DNA from: Mesorhizobium sp. WSM3860
GTDB lineage: Bacteria; Pseudomonadota; Alphaproteobacteria; Rhizobiales; Rhizobiaceae
DNA length: 64,000 nucleotides
Assembly: GCF_002294995.1 (NCBI RefSeq)
Contig: NZ_NSGF01000017.1
Coordinates: forward strand, 1-64,000
Reading direction: 5' to 3'
Shown piece after piece: positions 41,109 through 49,725 of the stretch. The translations under genes were made by a program, and so were the position numbers. The notes under the pieces were generated by a model. That model saw nothing but the letters and a program-made list of their open reading frames with translations, was not told the DNA's origin and did no database searches. Position 1 is the first letter of the stretch. The number at the start of each line of letters is the position of its first letter.

Positions 41109-42323
41109 ATGACGCAGGCCGCCTTGCTCAATCTCGCGCCCGCTCCGGCGGCGGCCAGGATCCGCACGATGGCGAGCGAGCGCTTCCTGGTGCTCGATTC
41201 CTGGCGCGGCATCTGCGCGCTGCTGGTCGCATTGTTCCATTTTCCGACCACGTCGATGATCTCGCAAAGCGCCTTTATCGGCGGCTCCTACCTGTTCGTC
41301 GATTTCTTCTTTGTCCTGTCCGGCTTCGTCATTGCCAGCTCCTATGCCAGCCGGCTGAGCGAGCCGGACGAGCTTGCCCGTTTCGCGCTGGTGCGCTTCG
41401 GCCGCATCTACCCGCTGCATCTCTTGATGCTTGCCGGGTTCGTCGGCTTCGAGACGCTGCGGCTCGCCCTGCCGGGGCTGCACGGGACCGGCGCAGCGCC
41501 CTTCACCGGCGGCTTCGACGTCAAAAGCCTTGTCGCCAATCTCCTGCTGCTGCAGGGCATGGGGGTCGAGGATCACCTGAGCTGGAATGCGCCGAGCTGG
41601 AGCATCTCGGCCGAATTCTTCACCTATCTGCTTTTTGCCGGCGTGGTATTCGCGACCGGCCGCCGCGCCTGGATATGGTTCGTCGCAGCCGCCGTGACCG
41701 CGCCTTTGTTCCTGCTTGCCTTTTCGACGCGTCATATGGACGTGTCCTTCGATTTCGGCTTCATCCGCTGCCTGTACGGCTTTTCGCTCGGTGCGCTGCT
41801 TGCCTGGTTTCAGCATGATTCCATTGCAGAGGCGCGACAGACGCTTGCCGGCGGGGCAGGGCGCATCGCCTGGACACTGGCCGAGCTCGCCATGATCGCG
41901 GCGATCGGCATCTTCGTTTCGGTCGCCGGAACGAACGACGCCGGCATCGCGGCGCCCTTCGTCTTTGCGCTGGCGCTCTACCTGTTCGCCCATGAGGGCG
42001 GCTTGATCAGCACGCTGCTCTCCAGCCGCCCGATGCTGCTGCTCGGCTCGCTTTCCTATTCGATCTACATGGTTCACATCTTCGTCCAGGCCCGCATGAT
42101 CAATGTCGGCGGCCTGACCGAGCGCAAGCTCGGGCTCGGCATTTTCGGCGACTTGAGCCTGCGCGGCAATCAGGTGACCGGCTTCGGCGTTGGCTCGCCA
42201 TGGATTGGCTTGGCAGCTTTGATAGCAATGTTGATCGCCGTCATCGTCACGTCCTGGCTTACATGGCGTTTCGTCGAAATGCCGGCGCTGGCCTGGTTCC
42301 GCCGCCTCGCCAAGCGGATTTGA
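41109..42323 (+). CDS. Acyltransferase 3 family membrane protein (OafA/ExoZ-like)
   Basis: The 404-residue protein has about ten membrane segments and the family signature near the N-terminus: FLVLDSWRGICALLVALFHF, holding the R-x10-H motif. Then FFVLSGFVIASSYASRL and RFGRIYPLHLLML, also typical. Such proteins O-acetylate lipopolysaccharide or exopolysaccharide. The start ATG 41109 lacks a good ribosome site; 41169 is an alternative that would begin eight residues before the first motif. It is only 4 kb beyond the polysaccharide cluster. Confidence 0.88.
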   Translation: MTQAALLNLAPAPAAARIRTMASERFLVLDSWRGICALLVALFHFPTTSMISQSAFIGGSYLFVDFFFVLSGFVIASSYASRLSEPDELARFALVRFGRIYPLHLLMLAGFVGFETLRLALPGLHGTGAAPFTGGFDVKSLVANLLLLQGMGVEDHLSWNAPSWSISAEFFTYLLFAGVVFATGRRAWIWFVAAAVTAPLFLLAFSTRHMDVSFDFGFIRCLYGFSLGALLAWFQHDSIAEARQTLAGGAGRIAWTLAELAMIAAIGIFVSVAGTNDAGIAAPFVFALALYLFAHEGGLISTLLSSRPMLLLGSLSYSIYMVHIFVQARMINVGGLTERKLGLGIFGDLSLRGNQVTGFGVGSPWIGLAALIAMLIAVIVTSWLTWRFVEMPALAWFRRLAKRI

Positions 42324-42406
42324 TCAAACAGCTAGCCGGCTTCGTTCACCTCCCTGTCATGGGCATCGACTAACCGGATACCGACCCGGAACGGAGCGAT
42401 TCCCCG

Positions 42407-43465
42407 ATGCGAACACTCTGGCTGAGCCTTCTTCTGTCCGCCGCGCTTGCGACTGCCTCGAGCCAAACCTTGGCCGGCGAGACGCGCGCTGCCCAAATCC
42501 TCGACCGCTTCGAACACGCCAACCAGTGGCGCGACCATGTGATGATCGCGGCGCATCGGGCCGGCAGCATGCAGGCCGGCAAGACGCTTTATGCCGAGAA
42601 TTCGATTGCCGCGGTCGAGGGCTCGATCGCGATCGGCGCCGAGATCGTCGAGGTCGATGTGAGGCGCTCGAAAGACGGCGCGTTCGTCATCATGCATGAC
42701 AGCTGGCTCGACCGCACCACGAACTGCAAAGGCGAGGTGGCGGAGTATACGCTGGCGGAGCTGAAGAAGTGCCGGCTAGTGATCGAGGGCACCGGCGCCG
42801 TCACCAACGAGCCGGTGTCGACCCTGCGCGAGATGCTGCTGACGACCAAGGACAGGATCCTGATCAACCTCGACAACAAGCTGGAAGTGACGGACCTGCC
42901 CGGCATGATCGCGGTCGCCCGCGATCTCGGCATGGCCGATCAGGTGATCGTCAAGGAGAATCTGTGGAGCGGTGGGCGTATCGACACCGCGAAGGCCGCG
43001 CTCGCCCAGGCGGGCGGCGGCTTCCAGTTCATGCCAATCCTCGCCGATGACGCCGTGCACGACGCCGCCTTCGCCGGCGAGGTCGACAAGGCGTTCGCGC
43101 CGCGCGCTATCGAGCTGATCAATTGGCGCAACGGCGCCGAGACGTTGACCGCAAATGGCGGCCCGCTGTTCAGCACGCGCATGCGGGCTACAGCCGTCCG
43201 CGGCGACTGGCACCTCTGGGCCGATACTTATGCCATCGTCAACAAGCCGGGCGGCTTCCTTGCCGGCGGCCGTGGCGACGAGCTGGCGGTCGCTGCCAGC
43301 CTGCCGCGCGAGGCTTGGGGTTTCTGGGTCGATCGCGGCGCCACCATCATCCAGACCGACGAGCCAAAAGCGGCGATCGAATGGCTGGCCCCCAATGGCT
43401 ATCGGATACCTTATACTGACGAGGCGCGCCCGGCTGAGGCGGCGCGCACGGCAAGCATCAACTAG
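42407..43465 (+). CDS. Secreted glycerophosphodiester phosphodiesterase family protein
   Basis: The 352-residue protein has a signal peptide (RTLWLSLLLSAALATASSQTLA) and a GDPD barrel. The catalytic residues are in MIAAHRAGSMQAGKTLYAENSIAAVEGSIAIGAEIVEVDVRRSKDGAFVIMHDSWLDRTTN: the first His, the Glu-x-Asp metal pair and the second His. ILINLDNKLEV continues the site. It should split glycerophosphodiesters to give glycerol phosphate and an alcohol in the periplasm. The usual HRG is HRA here. Confidence 0.88.
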   Translation: MRTLWLSLLLSAALATASSQTLAGETRAAQILDRFEHANQWRDHVMIAAHRAGSMQAGKTLYAENSIAAVEGSIAIGAEIVEVDVRRSKDGAFVIMHDSWLDRTTNCKGEVAEYTLAELKKCRLVIEGTGAVTNEPVSTLREMLLTTKDRILINLDNKLEVTDLPGMIAVARDLGMADQVIVKENLWSGGRIDTAKAALAQAGGGFQFMPILADDAVHDAAFAGEVDKAFAPRAIELINWRNGAETLTANGGPLFSTRMRATAVRGDWHLWADTYAIVNKPGGFLAGGRGDELAVAASLPREAWGFWVDRGATIIQTDEPKAAIEWLAPNGYRIPYTDEARPAEAARTASIN

Positions 43466-43672
43466 CTGGCGTCGGTGCTCCATCCCCACCCGGCCGCTTC
43501 GCGCCGACCTCCCCATCGAGGGGAGGTGGAGGTTGCACCAAGCTCGCCGAGGGTCGAGTGCTATAACGGCTGCGGGACGCTGCAAATGGGACGCCGAAGG
43601 ATAGGCGCGGCGCCGTACCTTCCCTTGACGGGGAGGTCGCGCCGCAGCCGAGGGTGGGATGACGGCGCTGAC
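43466..43672. repeat. Intergenic palindromic element
   Basis: A 207-bp gap without a gene. It has a perfect hairpin, ACCTCCCC (43507-43514) and GGGGAGGT (43520-43527), and a further TCCCTTGACGGGGAGG arm near 43620. The outer parts CCATCCCCACCC and GGGTGGGATG are nearly complementary and would close the element. Confidence 0.55.
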
Positions 43673-44560
43673 CTAGGCAGCTTTCGCCACCCCCTCCAAC
43701 TCGGCCAGCACCTCGTCCGCTAATTCCAGCTCCGCCGCGGCAAGGTTTTCCCGTAGATGCTCGACCGATGAGGTGCCAGGGATCAGCAGGATGTTCGGTG
43801 AGCGTCGCAACAACCATGCCAGCGCGACCTGCAACGGCGTTGCGCCGAGCCGCTTCGCAACGCCCGACAAGGTCGAGGACTGCAGCGGGCTGAAGCCGCC
43901 GAGCGGAAAGAACGGGACATAGGCGATGCCGTCGCGCGCCAGCTCATCGATCAGTGCCTCATCGTCCCGGTGCGCCAGGTTGTACTGGTTCTGCACGCAG
44001 ACGATCTCGCATATCCTGCGACCTTCCCTTATCTGGGCTCGGGTGACGTTGCTGAGGCCGATATGGCGCACGAGGCCCTTGCGCTGCAATTCGGCGAGAG
44101 CGGTCAGCGGCGCCTCGATCGAGCCCTCCGCCGGGCCGTGGGTATCGAACATGATGCGCAGGTTGACCACGTCCAGCACGTCGATCCCGAGATTGCTGAG
44201 GTTGTCGTGGACGGCTTGCGTGAGTTCCTCCGGCGAATAGGCTGGCAGCCAGGACGCATCGCTGCCGCGGCGGGCACCGATCTTGGTGACGATGACGACA
44301 TCGTCAGGGTAGGGCGCCAGCGCCTCGCGGATCAGCTTGTTGGTGACATGCGGGCCATAGAAATCGCTGGTGTCGATGTGGTTCACGCCTTGAGCCGCCG
44401 CTTCGCGCAGAACGGCGATTGCCGCGTCATGGTCCTTCGGTGGGCCGAACACGCCTTTACCCGCAAGCTGCATGGCGCCATAGCCGAGGCGGCGGACTGG
44501 GTGCTCGCCGAGTTTATAGGTGCCGGATTTGTCGATGCCGGATTTGTCACTGCTGGGCAT
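43673..44560 (-). CDS. Aldo/keto reductase
   Basis: The 295-residue NADPH-dependent enzyme has the (beta/alpha)8 AKR pattern: VNHIDTSDFYGPHVTNKLIREAL with the catalytic Asp and Tyr, and DDVVIVTKIGARRG with the Lys. The C-terminal part has LGATPLQVALAWLLRRSPNILLIPGTSSVEHLREN, the cofactor-phosphate motif. AAGGAGAAG supports the ATG at 44560. The N-terminus carries DKSG twice, coded by a short direct repeat. It is divergent from a LysR gene, which probably regulates it. Confidence 0.92.
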   Translation of the reverse strand: MPSSDKSGIDKSGTYKLGEHPVRRLGYGAMQLAGKGVFGPPKDHDAAIAVLREAAAQGVNHIDTSDFYGPHVTNKLIREALAPYPDDVVIVTKIGARRGSDASWLPAYSPEELTQAVHDNLSNLGIDVLDVVNLRIMFDTHGPAEGSIEAPLTALAELQRKGLVRHIGLSNVTRAQIREGRRICEIVCVQNQYNLAHRDDEALIDELARDGIAYVPFFPLGGFSPLQSSTLSGVAKRLGATPLQVALAWLLRRSPNILLIPGTSSVEHLRENLAAAELELADEVLAELEGVAKAA

Positions 44561-44655
44561 GGTCACTTCTCCTTGTCTGCCGATCGGGAAATAGGTCATG
44601 TCAGCTGTTTCGATAATCGCCTATAATCGGAACAACTTGTGCGGAATGGCGAACA
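44561..44655. promoter_or_regulatory. Divergent region between aldo/keto reductase and LysR regulator
   Basis: This 95-bp region contains a perfect TATAAT at 44622-44627 on the plus strand and a pair of CGATTAT direct repeats on the minus strand (about 44611-44629). Such repeats suit a LysR-type binding site, but no classic T-N11-A box was fixed. Confidence 0.35.
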
Positions 44656-45561
44656 ATGGCTGACCTCAACGATCTTCAGGCATTCCTGGCCGTGGCGCGC
44701 GCCGGCGGCTTTCGCGAGGGAGCGCGCGCCACGGCCGGCAGCGCGTCGGCGCTCAGCGAAGCCATTCGCCGTCTGGAAACCCAACTCGGTGTTAGGCTCT
44801 TCAACCGCACCACGCGCAGCGTTGCTTTGACCGAGGCCGGTGCCAGCCTGCTGGCGCGGCTCGGCCCCGCATTGGGCGAGGTAGAAGCTGCGCTCGATGT
44901 GGTGAACGGCTTTCGCGACCGGCCCGCCGGAACCTTGCGTCTCAACGTGCCGATAAGCGCCTCGCGGCTGTTGCTGCCCAAGATCGTTCCGGGATTTCTC
45001 GCGGCCTATCCCGCCATTCGCCTGGAGGTGATCGCCGAGGAGAACTTTATCGATCTGCTGGTGGCCGGCTGCGACGCTGGAATCCGCTATGACGAGCGGC
45101 TGGAGCAGGACATGATCGCGGTGCCGATCGGGCCGCGCGCGCAGCGCTTCACGACCTCCGCCGCGCCGTCCTACCTTGACCGGCACGGTCGGCCGCAGCA
45201 CCCGCGCGACCTGCTTGGCCATGCCTGCGTGCGCGGCCGCTTCCCGAGCGGCGCCATGACGCCGTGGGAGTTCGAGCGGGACAGCGAGGTGGTGCGGGTC
45301 GATCCCACGGGGCCACTGGTCGTCAGCATCGGTGGAGGCGTCGATCTCGCTGTCGATGCGGCGATCGCCGGCGTCGGCATTCTTTGGCTCTTCGAGGACT
45401 GGGTGCGCCCGTATTTCGACAGCGGCGTCCTGGAACCTGTGCTCCAGCCGTGGTGGCAAAGCTTCTCGGGGCCGTTTCTTTATTACCCTGGCCGGCGCTT
45501 GGTACCGGCACCGCTGCGCGCGTTCATCGACTACATAAAAACACCGGCCGGGCACTGGTGA
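44656..45561 (+). CDS. LysR-family transcriptional regulator
   Basis: The 301-residue protein has an N-terminal LysR HTH (DLNDLQAFLAVARAGGFREGARATAGSASALSEAIRRLETQLGVRLFNRTTRSVALTEAG) and a substrate-binding domain (about 90-295). It is divergent from the aldo/keto reductase gene, which suggests it controls it. The effector is unknown. Confidence 0.93.
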   Translation: MADLNDLQAFLAVARAGGFREGARATAGSASALSEAIRRLETQLGVRLFNRTTRSVALTEAGASLLARLGPALGEVEAALDVVNGFRDRPAGTLRLNVPISASRLLLPKIVPGFLAAYPAIRLEVIAEENFIDLLVAGCDAGIRYDERLEQDMIAVPIGPRAQRFTTSAAPSYLDRHGRPQHPRDLLGHACVRGRFPSGAMTPWEFERDSEVVRVDPTGPLVVSIGGGVDLAVDAAIAGVGILWLFEDWVRPYFDSGVLEPVLQPWWQSFSGPFLYYPGRRLVPAPLRAFIDYIKTPAGHW

Positions 45562-45568
45562 CGGAAGC

Positions 45569-45597
45569 AAAAAAGGCCGCCCGGAGGCGGCCTTTTC
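45569..45597. terminator. Bidirectional terminator between the LysR gene and rpsI
   Basis: AAAAGGCCGCC (45571-45581), loop CGGA and GGCGGCCTTTT (45586-45596) serve both strands. Minus-strand transcripts of rplM-rpsI end in TTTTTT here. Confidence 0.88.
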
Positions 45598-45620
45598 GAA
45601 ATGCTTGGACTTCGCAGCGC

Positions 45621-46097
45621 TTAGCGCTTCGAGAACTGGAAGCTGCGGCGAGCCTTGGCCTTGCCGTACTTCTTGCGCTCGACCACGCGGCTGTCGCGGG
45701 TGAGGAAGCCACCCTTCTTGAGCACCGAGCGCAGGCCCGGCTCGTAATAGGTCAGCGCCTTGGAGATGCCGTGACGCACGGCGCCCGCCTGGCCGGAGAG
45801 ACCGCCGCCGATGACGGTGGCGACGATGTCGTACTGGCCGGCGCGGTTGGCAGCGACGATCGGCTGGTTGAGGATCATCTGCAGCACCGGACGCGCGAAA
45901 TAGGTCGCGAATTCCTTGTCGTTGACGATGATCTTGCCGGAGCCCGGCTTCACCCAGACGCGCGCGATGGCGTTCTTGCGCTTGCCGGTGGCATAGGCGC
46001 GGCCCGACTTATCGAGCTTCTGGACATGGACAGGCGCGGCCGGCTGCGCGGCGGTCGTGACAGTCCCGAGTTCTGCGAGCGAGGAAAGCTCAGCCAT
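45621..46097 (-). CDS. rpsI: 30S ribosomal protein S9
   Basis: The 158-residue protein has a 30-residue N-terminal extension, then the S9 core: YATGKRKNAIARVWVKPGSGKIIVNDKEF, and the diagnostic end LTRDSRVVERKKYGKAKARRSFQFSKR, where the C-terminal Lys-Arg reaches the P-site tRNA. It directly follows rplM (stop and start share a base), the universal order. Confidence 0.98.
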   Translation of the reverse strand: MAELSSLAELGTVTTAAQPAAPVHVQKLDKSGRAYATGKRKNAIARVWVKPGSGKIIVNDKEFATYFARPVLQMILNQPIVAANRAGQYDIVATVIGGGLSGQAGAVRHGISKALTYYEPGLRSVLKKGGFLTRDSRVVERKKYGKAKARRSFQFSKR

Positions 46098-46561
46098 TAC
46101 GAGGCCCTCTTGTTCTTGGAGTTCAGCTTGGCCACGTCGAGCGTCACCGGCTGCTGGGCGGCGTGCGGATGCTCAGTGCCTGCATAGACGCGGAGATTCT
46201 TCATCTGGCGGCGGCCAAGCGGGCCGCGCGGGATCATGCGCTCGACGGCCTTCTCGACGACGCGCTCGGGGAAGCGGCCCTCGAGCAGCTGGCGCGCGGT
46301 GCGCTCCTTGATGCCGCCAGGATGGCCGGTGTGCCAGTAATAGACCTTGTCGGTGTACTTCTTGCCGGTGAACACCACCTTGTCGGCATTGATGACGATG
46401 ACATTGTCGCCATCATCGACATGCGGGGTGAAAGTGGGCTTGTGCTTGCCGCGCAGATGGTTGGCGATGACAGTGGCAAGGCGGCCGACGACGAGACCCT
46501 CGGCGTCGATCAGCACCCACTTCTTCACCACATCCGCAGGCTTCTGCGAAAAGGTAGCCAT
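46097..46561 (-). CDS. rplM: 50S ribosomal protein L13
   Basis: The 154-residue protein has KKWVLIDAEGLVVGRLATVIANHLRGKHKP, VVFTGKKYTDKVYYWHTGHPGGIK and ERMIPRGPLGRRQMKNLRVYAGTEHPHAAQQP, all L13 hallmarks. It is first in the rplM-rpsI operon, preceded by a good promoter at 46696-46724 and a leader of about 128 nt with a hairpin. Confidence 0.98.
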   Translation of the reverse strand: MATFSQKPADVVKKWVLIDAEGLVVGRLATVIANHLRGKHKPTFTPHVDDGDNVIVINADKVVFTGKKYTDKVYYWHTGHPGGIKERTARQLLEGRFPERVVEKAVERMIPRGPLGRRQMKNLRVYAGTEHPHAAQQPVTLDVAKLNSKNKRAS

Positions 46562-46653
46562 GGTTTTGCTCTCAGGTTGACCTTCCTATCCGCGAACGGC
46601 AGGAACGGGCGTTTTTTGTTGCTTGAATTGACGGAGAGGCCAAGCCGTCCGGC

Positions 46654-46682
46654 AATAACAAAACGGCGGCCGTTGCGGCCGC
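46654..46682 (-). promoter_or_regulatory. Leader hairpin of rplM-rpsI (possible attenuator)
   Basis: On the minus strand GCGGCC, loop GCAAC and GGCCGC (46682-46666) are followed by CGTTTTGTTATT. It lies in the 5' leader between the promoter and the rplM start. The T tract is weak, so it may be a partial terminator or a protein-binding leader. Confidence 0.4.
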
Positions 46683-46695
46683 TGTTCCGTGACGG

Positions 46696-46724
46696 CTTAT
46701 AGGCGAGGGCGCCGGATGCGTCAA
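46696..46724 (-). promoter_or_regulatory. Housekeeping promoter of rplM-rpsI
   Basis: TTGACG (46724-46719), a 17-bp spacer and TATAAG (46701-46696) on the minus strand give a near-consensus promoter. The start point would be near 46689, 128 nt before rplM. Confidence 0.75.
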
Positions 46725-46786
46725 GACAAGCAGAAACTCTTCTGGCGCCGAAAATAAAGCAAAAACAATCAATTGGCAAAACGGTA

Positions 46787-47248
46787 TTATTTTACCGCAT
46801 ACATTCGCTTCGGCGGGATCGAATAGGTGCCGGTGGCGTGAGCCACCGTGTGCCGGTCGGCCCCGGCGACGATGTCGATGTCGAACACCATCAGGCTCTT
46901 TCCGAGCTTGAGGATACGGCAGTGGCCGTCGATCGGTCCGGCCTCGGCCTTGCGCATGAAGTTGATGCTGAGATTGGTCGTCACCGAAAGCGCATCCGGC
47001 CCGGCATGGCTGAGCACGCAGACATAGCCGCCGATGTCGGCAAGCGTGAATAGCGCCGGACCCGAGACGGTGCCGCCGGGGCGCAGATGCCGCTCGTCGG
47101 AATTGAGCCGCACCGTGCAGCCGCCCGGAAACACTTCCAGCGCCTCATAGAAGGAGAACTGGTCGTTGAGCTGCGGATAGACGCTTGCCATCAGCGCGTT
47201 GACTTCGGCCGCGGTCAGCACCGGTTTGAGATTGCTTTGAGCGGGCAT
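46787..47248 (-). CDS. PaaI-type hotdog thioesterase
   Basis: The 153-residue protein is a single hotdog domain. It contains NSDERHLRPGGTVSGPALFTLADIGGYVCVLSHAGPDALSVTTNLSINFMRKAEAG, where the G-x-x-x-x-G-P-x-x-x-x-L-x-D block carries the acidic residue of PaaI thioesterases. It should cleave acyl-CoA. It is divergent from an enoyl-CoA hydratase gene, which fits acyl-CoA metabolism, but the substrate is unknown. Confidence 0.85.
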   Translation of the reverse strand: MPAQSNLKPVLTAAEVNALMASVYPQLNDQFSFYEALEVFPGGCTVRLNSDERHLRPGGTVSGPALFTLADIGGYVCVLSHAGPDALSVTTNLSINFMRKAEAGPIDGHCRILKLGKSLMVFDIDIVAGADRHTVAHATGTYSIPPKRMYAVK

Positions 47249-47397
47249 GCGCGATTCCTATATACGGGGAAGTCCCGGGCGGCGCGCCTGGACCATACGG
47301 TGCCACGGAGAAAACACGTCTCGCGGCTGTTCTTCAATCGGCAGCATGTTAGTTCTGTTGCTCCATAACCCGGGACCGCTGATTGAGAGGTTCAAAA

Positions 47398-48219
47398 ATG
47401 GCCGAAGTCGTTGCCATCAAGCCCGCCGTCGCCGACGGCCCGGTTCTTGTCAGCCAAGACAAGGGCGTGCTGCGTCTCATTCTTGCAAGTCCGCCGGCCA
47501 ACGCGCTGTCGCTGGCGACGATGGCTGCGCTGCAGGCGGAGTTCGACCGCGTGAAGGCCGACAAATCCGTACGCGTCATTATCCTGGCCGCGTCAGGCAA
47601 AGTGTTTTGCGCCGGCCACGACCTCAAGGAAATGACGGCGCACCGCGCCGAACCGGATCGCGGCCGCGCCTTCTTCGAAGAGACATTCGCCGCTTGCGCC
47701 AGGCTCATGCAGACTATCGTGCGCCACCCGAAGCCGGTGATCGCCGAGGTCGACGGCCTTGCCACCGCCGCCGGCCTGCAGCTGGTCGCCAGCTGCGACC
47801 TCGCCATCGCTTCGCATGAAGCGACCTTCTGCACGCCCGGCGTCAATATCGGCCTGTTCTGCTCGACGCCGATGGTGGCGCTGTCGCGCAACGTCTCGCG
47901 CAAGCAGGCGATGGAGATGCTTCTCACCGGCGAGACGATCGACGCGGCGACGGCCAAGGAATTCGGCCTGATCAACCGCATTGTGCCGCGAGAATATCTG
48001 AATCAGGTTGTCAACAAATACGCGCAAACCATTGCTTCAAAATCGTCTTTGGTGGTCAAGACCGGCAAGGAAGCGTTCTACGCCCAGGCCGAGATGGGGC
48101 TGGCCGACGCCTACGACCATACCGGCCGCGTGATGGTGGAAAACATGCTGGCGCGCGACGCCGAGGAAGGCATCGGCGCCTTCATCGGCAAGCGCAAGCC
48201 GGAATGGGCCGACGAATAA
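47398..48219 (+). CDS. Enoyl-CoA hydratase/isomerase family protein
   Basis: The 273-residue crotonase-fold enzyme has KVFCAGHDLKEMTAHR (about residue 68) and EVDGLATAAGLQLVASCDLAIAS (about residue 115), the two oxyanion segments, and CTPGVNIGLFCSTPMVALSR. The usual second Glu region is PGVNIGLFC, without the catalytic Glu of ECH-1, which matches the ECHDC3-like group whose reaction is unsure. GAGAGG at 47385-47390 supports ATG 47398. Confidence 0.87.
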   Translation: MAEVVAIKPAVADGPVLVSQDKGVLRLILASPPANALSLATMAALQAEFDRVKADKSVRVIILAASGKVFCAGHDLKEMTAHRAEPDRGRAFFEETFAACARLMQTIVRHPKPVIAEVDGLATAAGLQLVASCDLAIASHEATFCTPGVNIGLFCSTPMVALSRNVSRKQAMEMLLTGETIDAATAKEFGLINRIVPREYLNQVVNKYAQTIASKSSLVVKTGKEAFYAQAEMGLADAYDHTGRVMVENMLARDAEEGIGAFIGKRKPEWADE

Positions 48220-48266
48220 TTGACCCCGAGAATGCACCGGCGCTTTTTCATGATTGAAGGTCCGAC

Positions 48267-49049
48267 GTGGCGGCCCGCAAGCAACTGACGCGGCTGAAAG
48301 CGCCCTATCTCAAGCGCATCCTGCTTGAGTCTTCGCGGGTCGCGGCTTGGGACGAATATCCATGGAACCTGCCGATCTTCCGGGATCGTGAATTCGAGTT
48401 CGAATTCACGTCGGCCATCACCATCATCGTCGGCGAGAACGGCACCGGCAAATCGACGCTGCTCGAAGCCATTGGCGCGCTGGCCGGCTATGACGAGGCG
48501 GGCGGCGGAAAGGGCTATATGCCCGTCGATCACTCCATCGCTATTGACAAGAGCGGCGCATCACTTGCTGGCACGTTTCGCGCGCATTGGCTGCCAAAGG
48601 TCACCGCCGGCTGGTTCTTTCGCGCCGAGTCTTTCTACTCTGTCGCGCGCTACCTCGATAAGATTGCGCTCGAGGATCCGTTTAAGCCACCACCACCCGA
48701 TTTCCTGTCCTGGTCGCATGGCGAAGGTTTTATCCGCTTCTTCGAGGAGCGCTGCCGCCGGCAAGGCATCTACATCCTCGACGAACCCGAAAGCGCGCTG
48801 TCGCCGACGCGGCAGATCGAGTTGCTGAAGCTGCTTCAGCGGATGGAGCGATCCGGCACCGCGCAGGTCATCATGGCGACGCACTCGCCATTGCTGATGG
48901 CCTGCCCGAACGCGCGCCTCTTCCGCATCAGCCGCTTCGGCCTCGATCTGATTGATTTTCAGGACACCGATCATTTTCGCATGATGCGTGACTCCTGCAG
49001 CGACCCGGCTGCCTTTCTCGCCGAAGCGCTGTATGAGGACGAGCCATGA
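48267..49049 (+). CDS. Lone AAA/ABC-type ATPase
   Basis: The 260-residue protein is a single SMC/ABC-like ATPase domain. Walker A is ITIIVGENGTGKSTLLEAIGALAGY (about residue 55). Walker B is GIYILDEPESALSPTRQIELL (about residue 170), followed by the H-loop VIMATHSPLLMACPNA. There is no coiled coil, nuclease or membrane domain. The start is GTG 48267. Its stop overlaps the ATG of the CoA-binding gene, so the two are coupled. It resembles COG3910-type ATPases; substrate and process are unknown. Confidence 0.82.
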   Translation: MAARKQLTRLKAPYLKRILLESSRVAAWDEYPWNLPIFRDREFEFEFTSAITIIVGENGTGKSTLLEAIGALAGYDEAGGGKGYMPVDHSIAIDKSGASLAGTFRAHWLPKVTAGWFFRAESFYSVARYLDKIALEDPFKPPPPDFLSWSHGEGFIRFFEERCRRQGIYILDEPESALSPTRQIELLKLLQRMERSGTAQVIMATHSPLLMACPNARLFRISRFGLDLIDFQDTDHFRMMRDSCSDPAAFLAEALYEDEP

Positions 49050-49567
49050 ATCACGACGCCTACGACAACAGCTACATCGCCGGCATTCTGAACTCGGTGA
49101 AGACCATCGCCATGGTCGGCGCCTCGCCAAACGACGTGCGGCCGAGCTATTTCGTGCTGAAATATCTGCTGGCCAAGGGTTTTTCGGTGTTGCCGATCAA
49201 TCCCGGTCATGCCGGCAAGCAGATCCTTGGACAGACGGTCTATGCCAGCCTGGCCGACCTGCCGCATCCGGTCGACATGATCGACATTTTTCGCGGCTCG
49301 GCTGCTGTCCCAGGCATCGTCGACCAGGTGCTGAAGCTCGATCCGCTGCCGAAGGTCGTTTGGATGCAGCTCGGCGTTCGCCATGACGAGGCCGCCGCGC
49401 GCGCCGAGGCAGCCGGTATCAAGGTGGTCATGAACCGCTGTCCCAAGATCGAATATGGCAAGCTGTCGGGCGAGATCGGCTGGACCGGCGTCAACTCCGG
49501 CGTGCTGTCGTCGAAGAAGCCCTTGATGCGCAAAGGTTTCCAGAGTTTTGGCGTGCGGCAGAAATAG
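49046..49567 (+). CDS. CoA-binding domain protein (YccU-like)
   Basis: The 173-residue protein is a single CoA-binding Rossmann domain: TIAMVGASPNDVRPSYFVLKYLLAKGFSVLPINPGHAGKQILGQTVYASLADLPHPVDMIDIFRG, then VVWMQLGVRHDEAAARAEAAGIKVVMNRCPKIEY. No catalytic domain follows. YccU-type proteins of this family are of unknown role. It overlaps the ATPase gene by 4 bp. Confidence 0.9.
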   Translation: MNHDAYDNSYIAGILNSVKTIAMVGASPNDVRPSYFVLKYLLAKGFSVLPINPGHAGKQILGQTVYASLADLPHPVDMIDIFRGSAAVPGIVDQVLKLDPLPKVVWMQLGVRHDEAAARAEAAGIKVVMNRCPKIEYGKLSGEIGWTGVNSGVLSSKKPLMRKGFQSFGVRQK

Positions 49568-49725
49568 GCGACAACCAGGCGCGCAAAATTATTCCGGGAA
49601 GAAATGGATTTTCCCGGGCGTTCGCCGCAGATCGCAAGCCGAAAGGTATTTTCTTCTTTGCATTCACGACCCCGCTTCGCCGAGAATGCCCGGCGATTTC
49701 CAAAGATCTGGAGAGGAAGATTTCG
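49568..49725 (+). other. metY leader region
   Basis: A 158-bp gap. It holds a hairpin CCGGGAA/TTCCCGG (about 49591-49613) with no T run and a GGAGAGGAAG ribosome site before metY. I compared it with the SAM-II riboswitch consensus, often found before such genes in alphaproteobacteria, and saw no match. Confidence 0.5.

Noticed and set aside
48267..49049. AAA ATPase as part of a phage-defence system
   Set aside because: There is no nuclease, toxin or other effector gene beside it. The partner is a CoA-binding protein and the surroundings are housekeeping.
49568..49725. SAM-II riboswitch before metY
   Set aside because: The pseudoknot boxes of the SAM-II consensus (such as GCTAAAAAGG near the start codon) could not be found.
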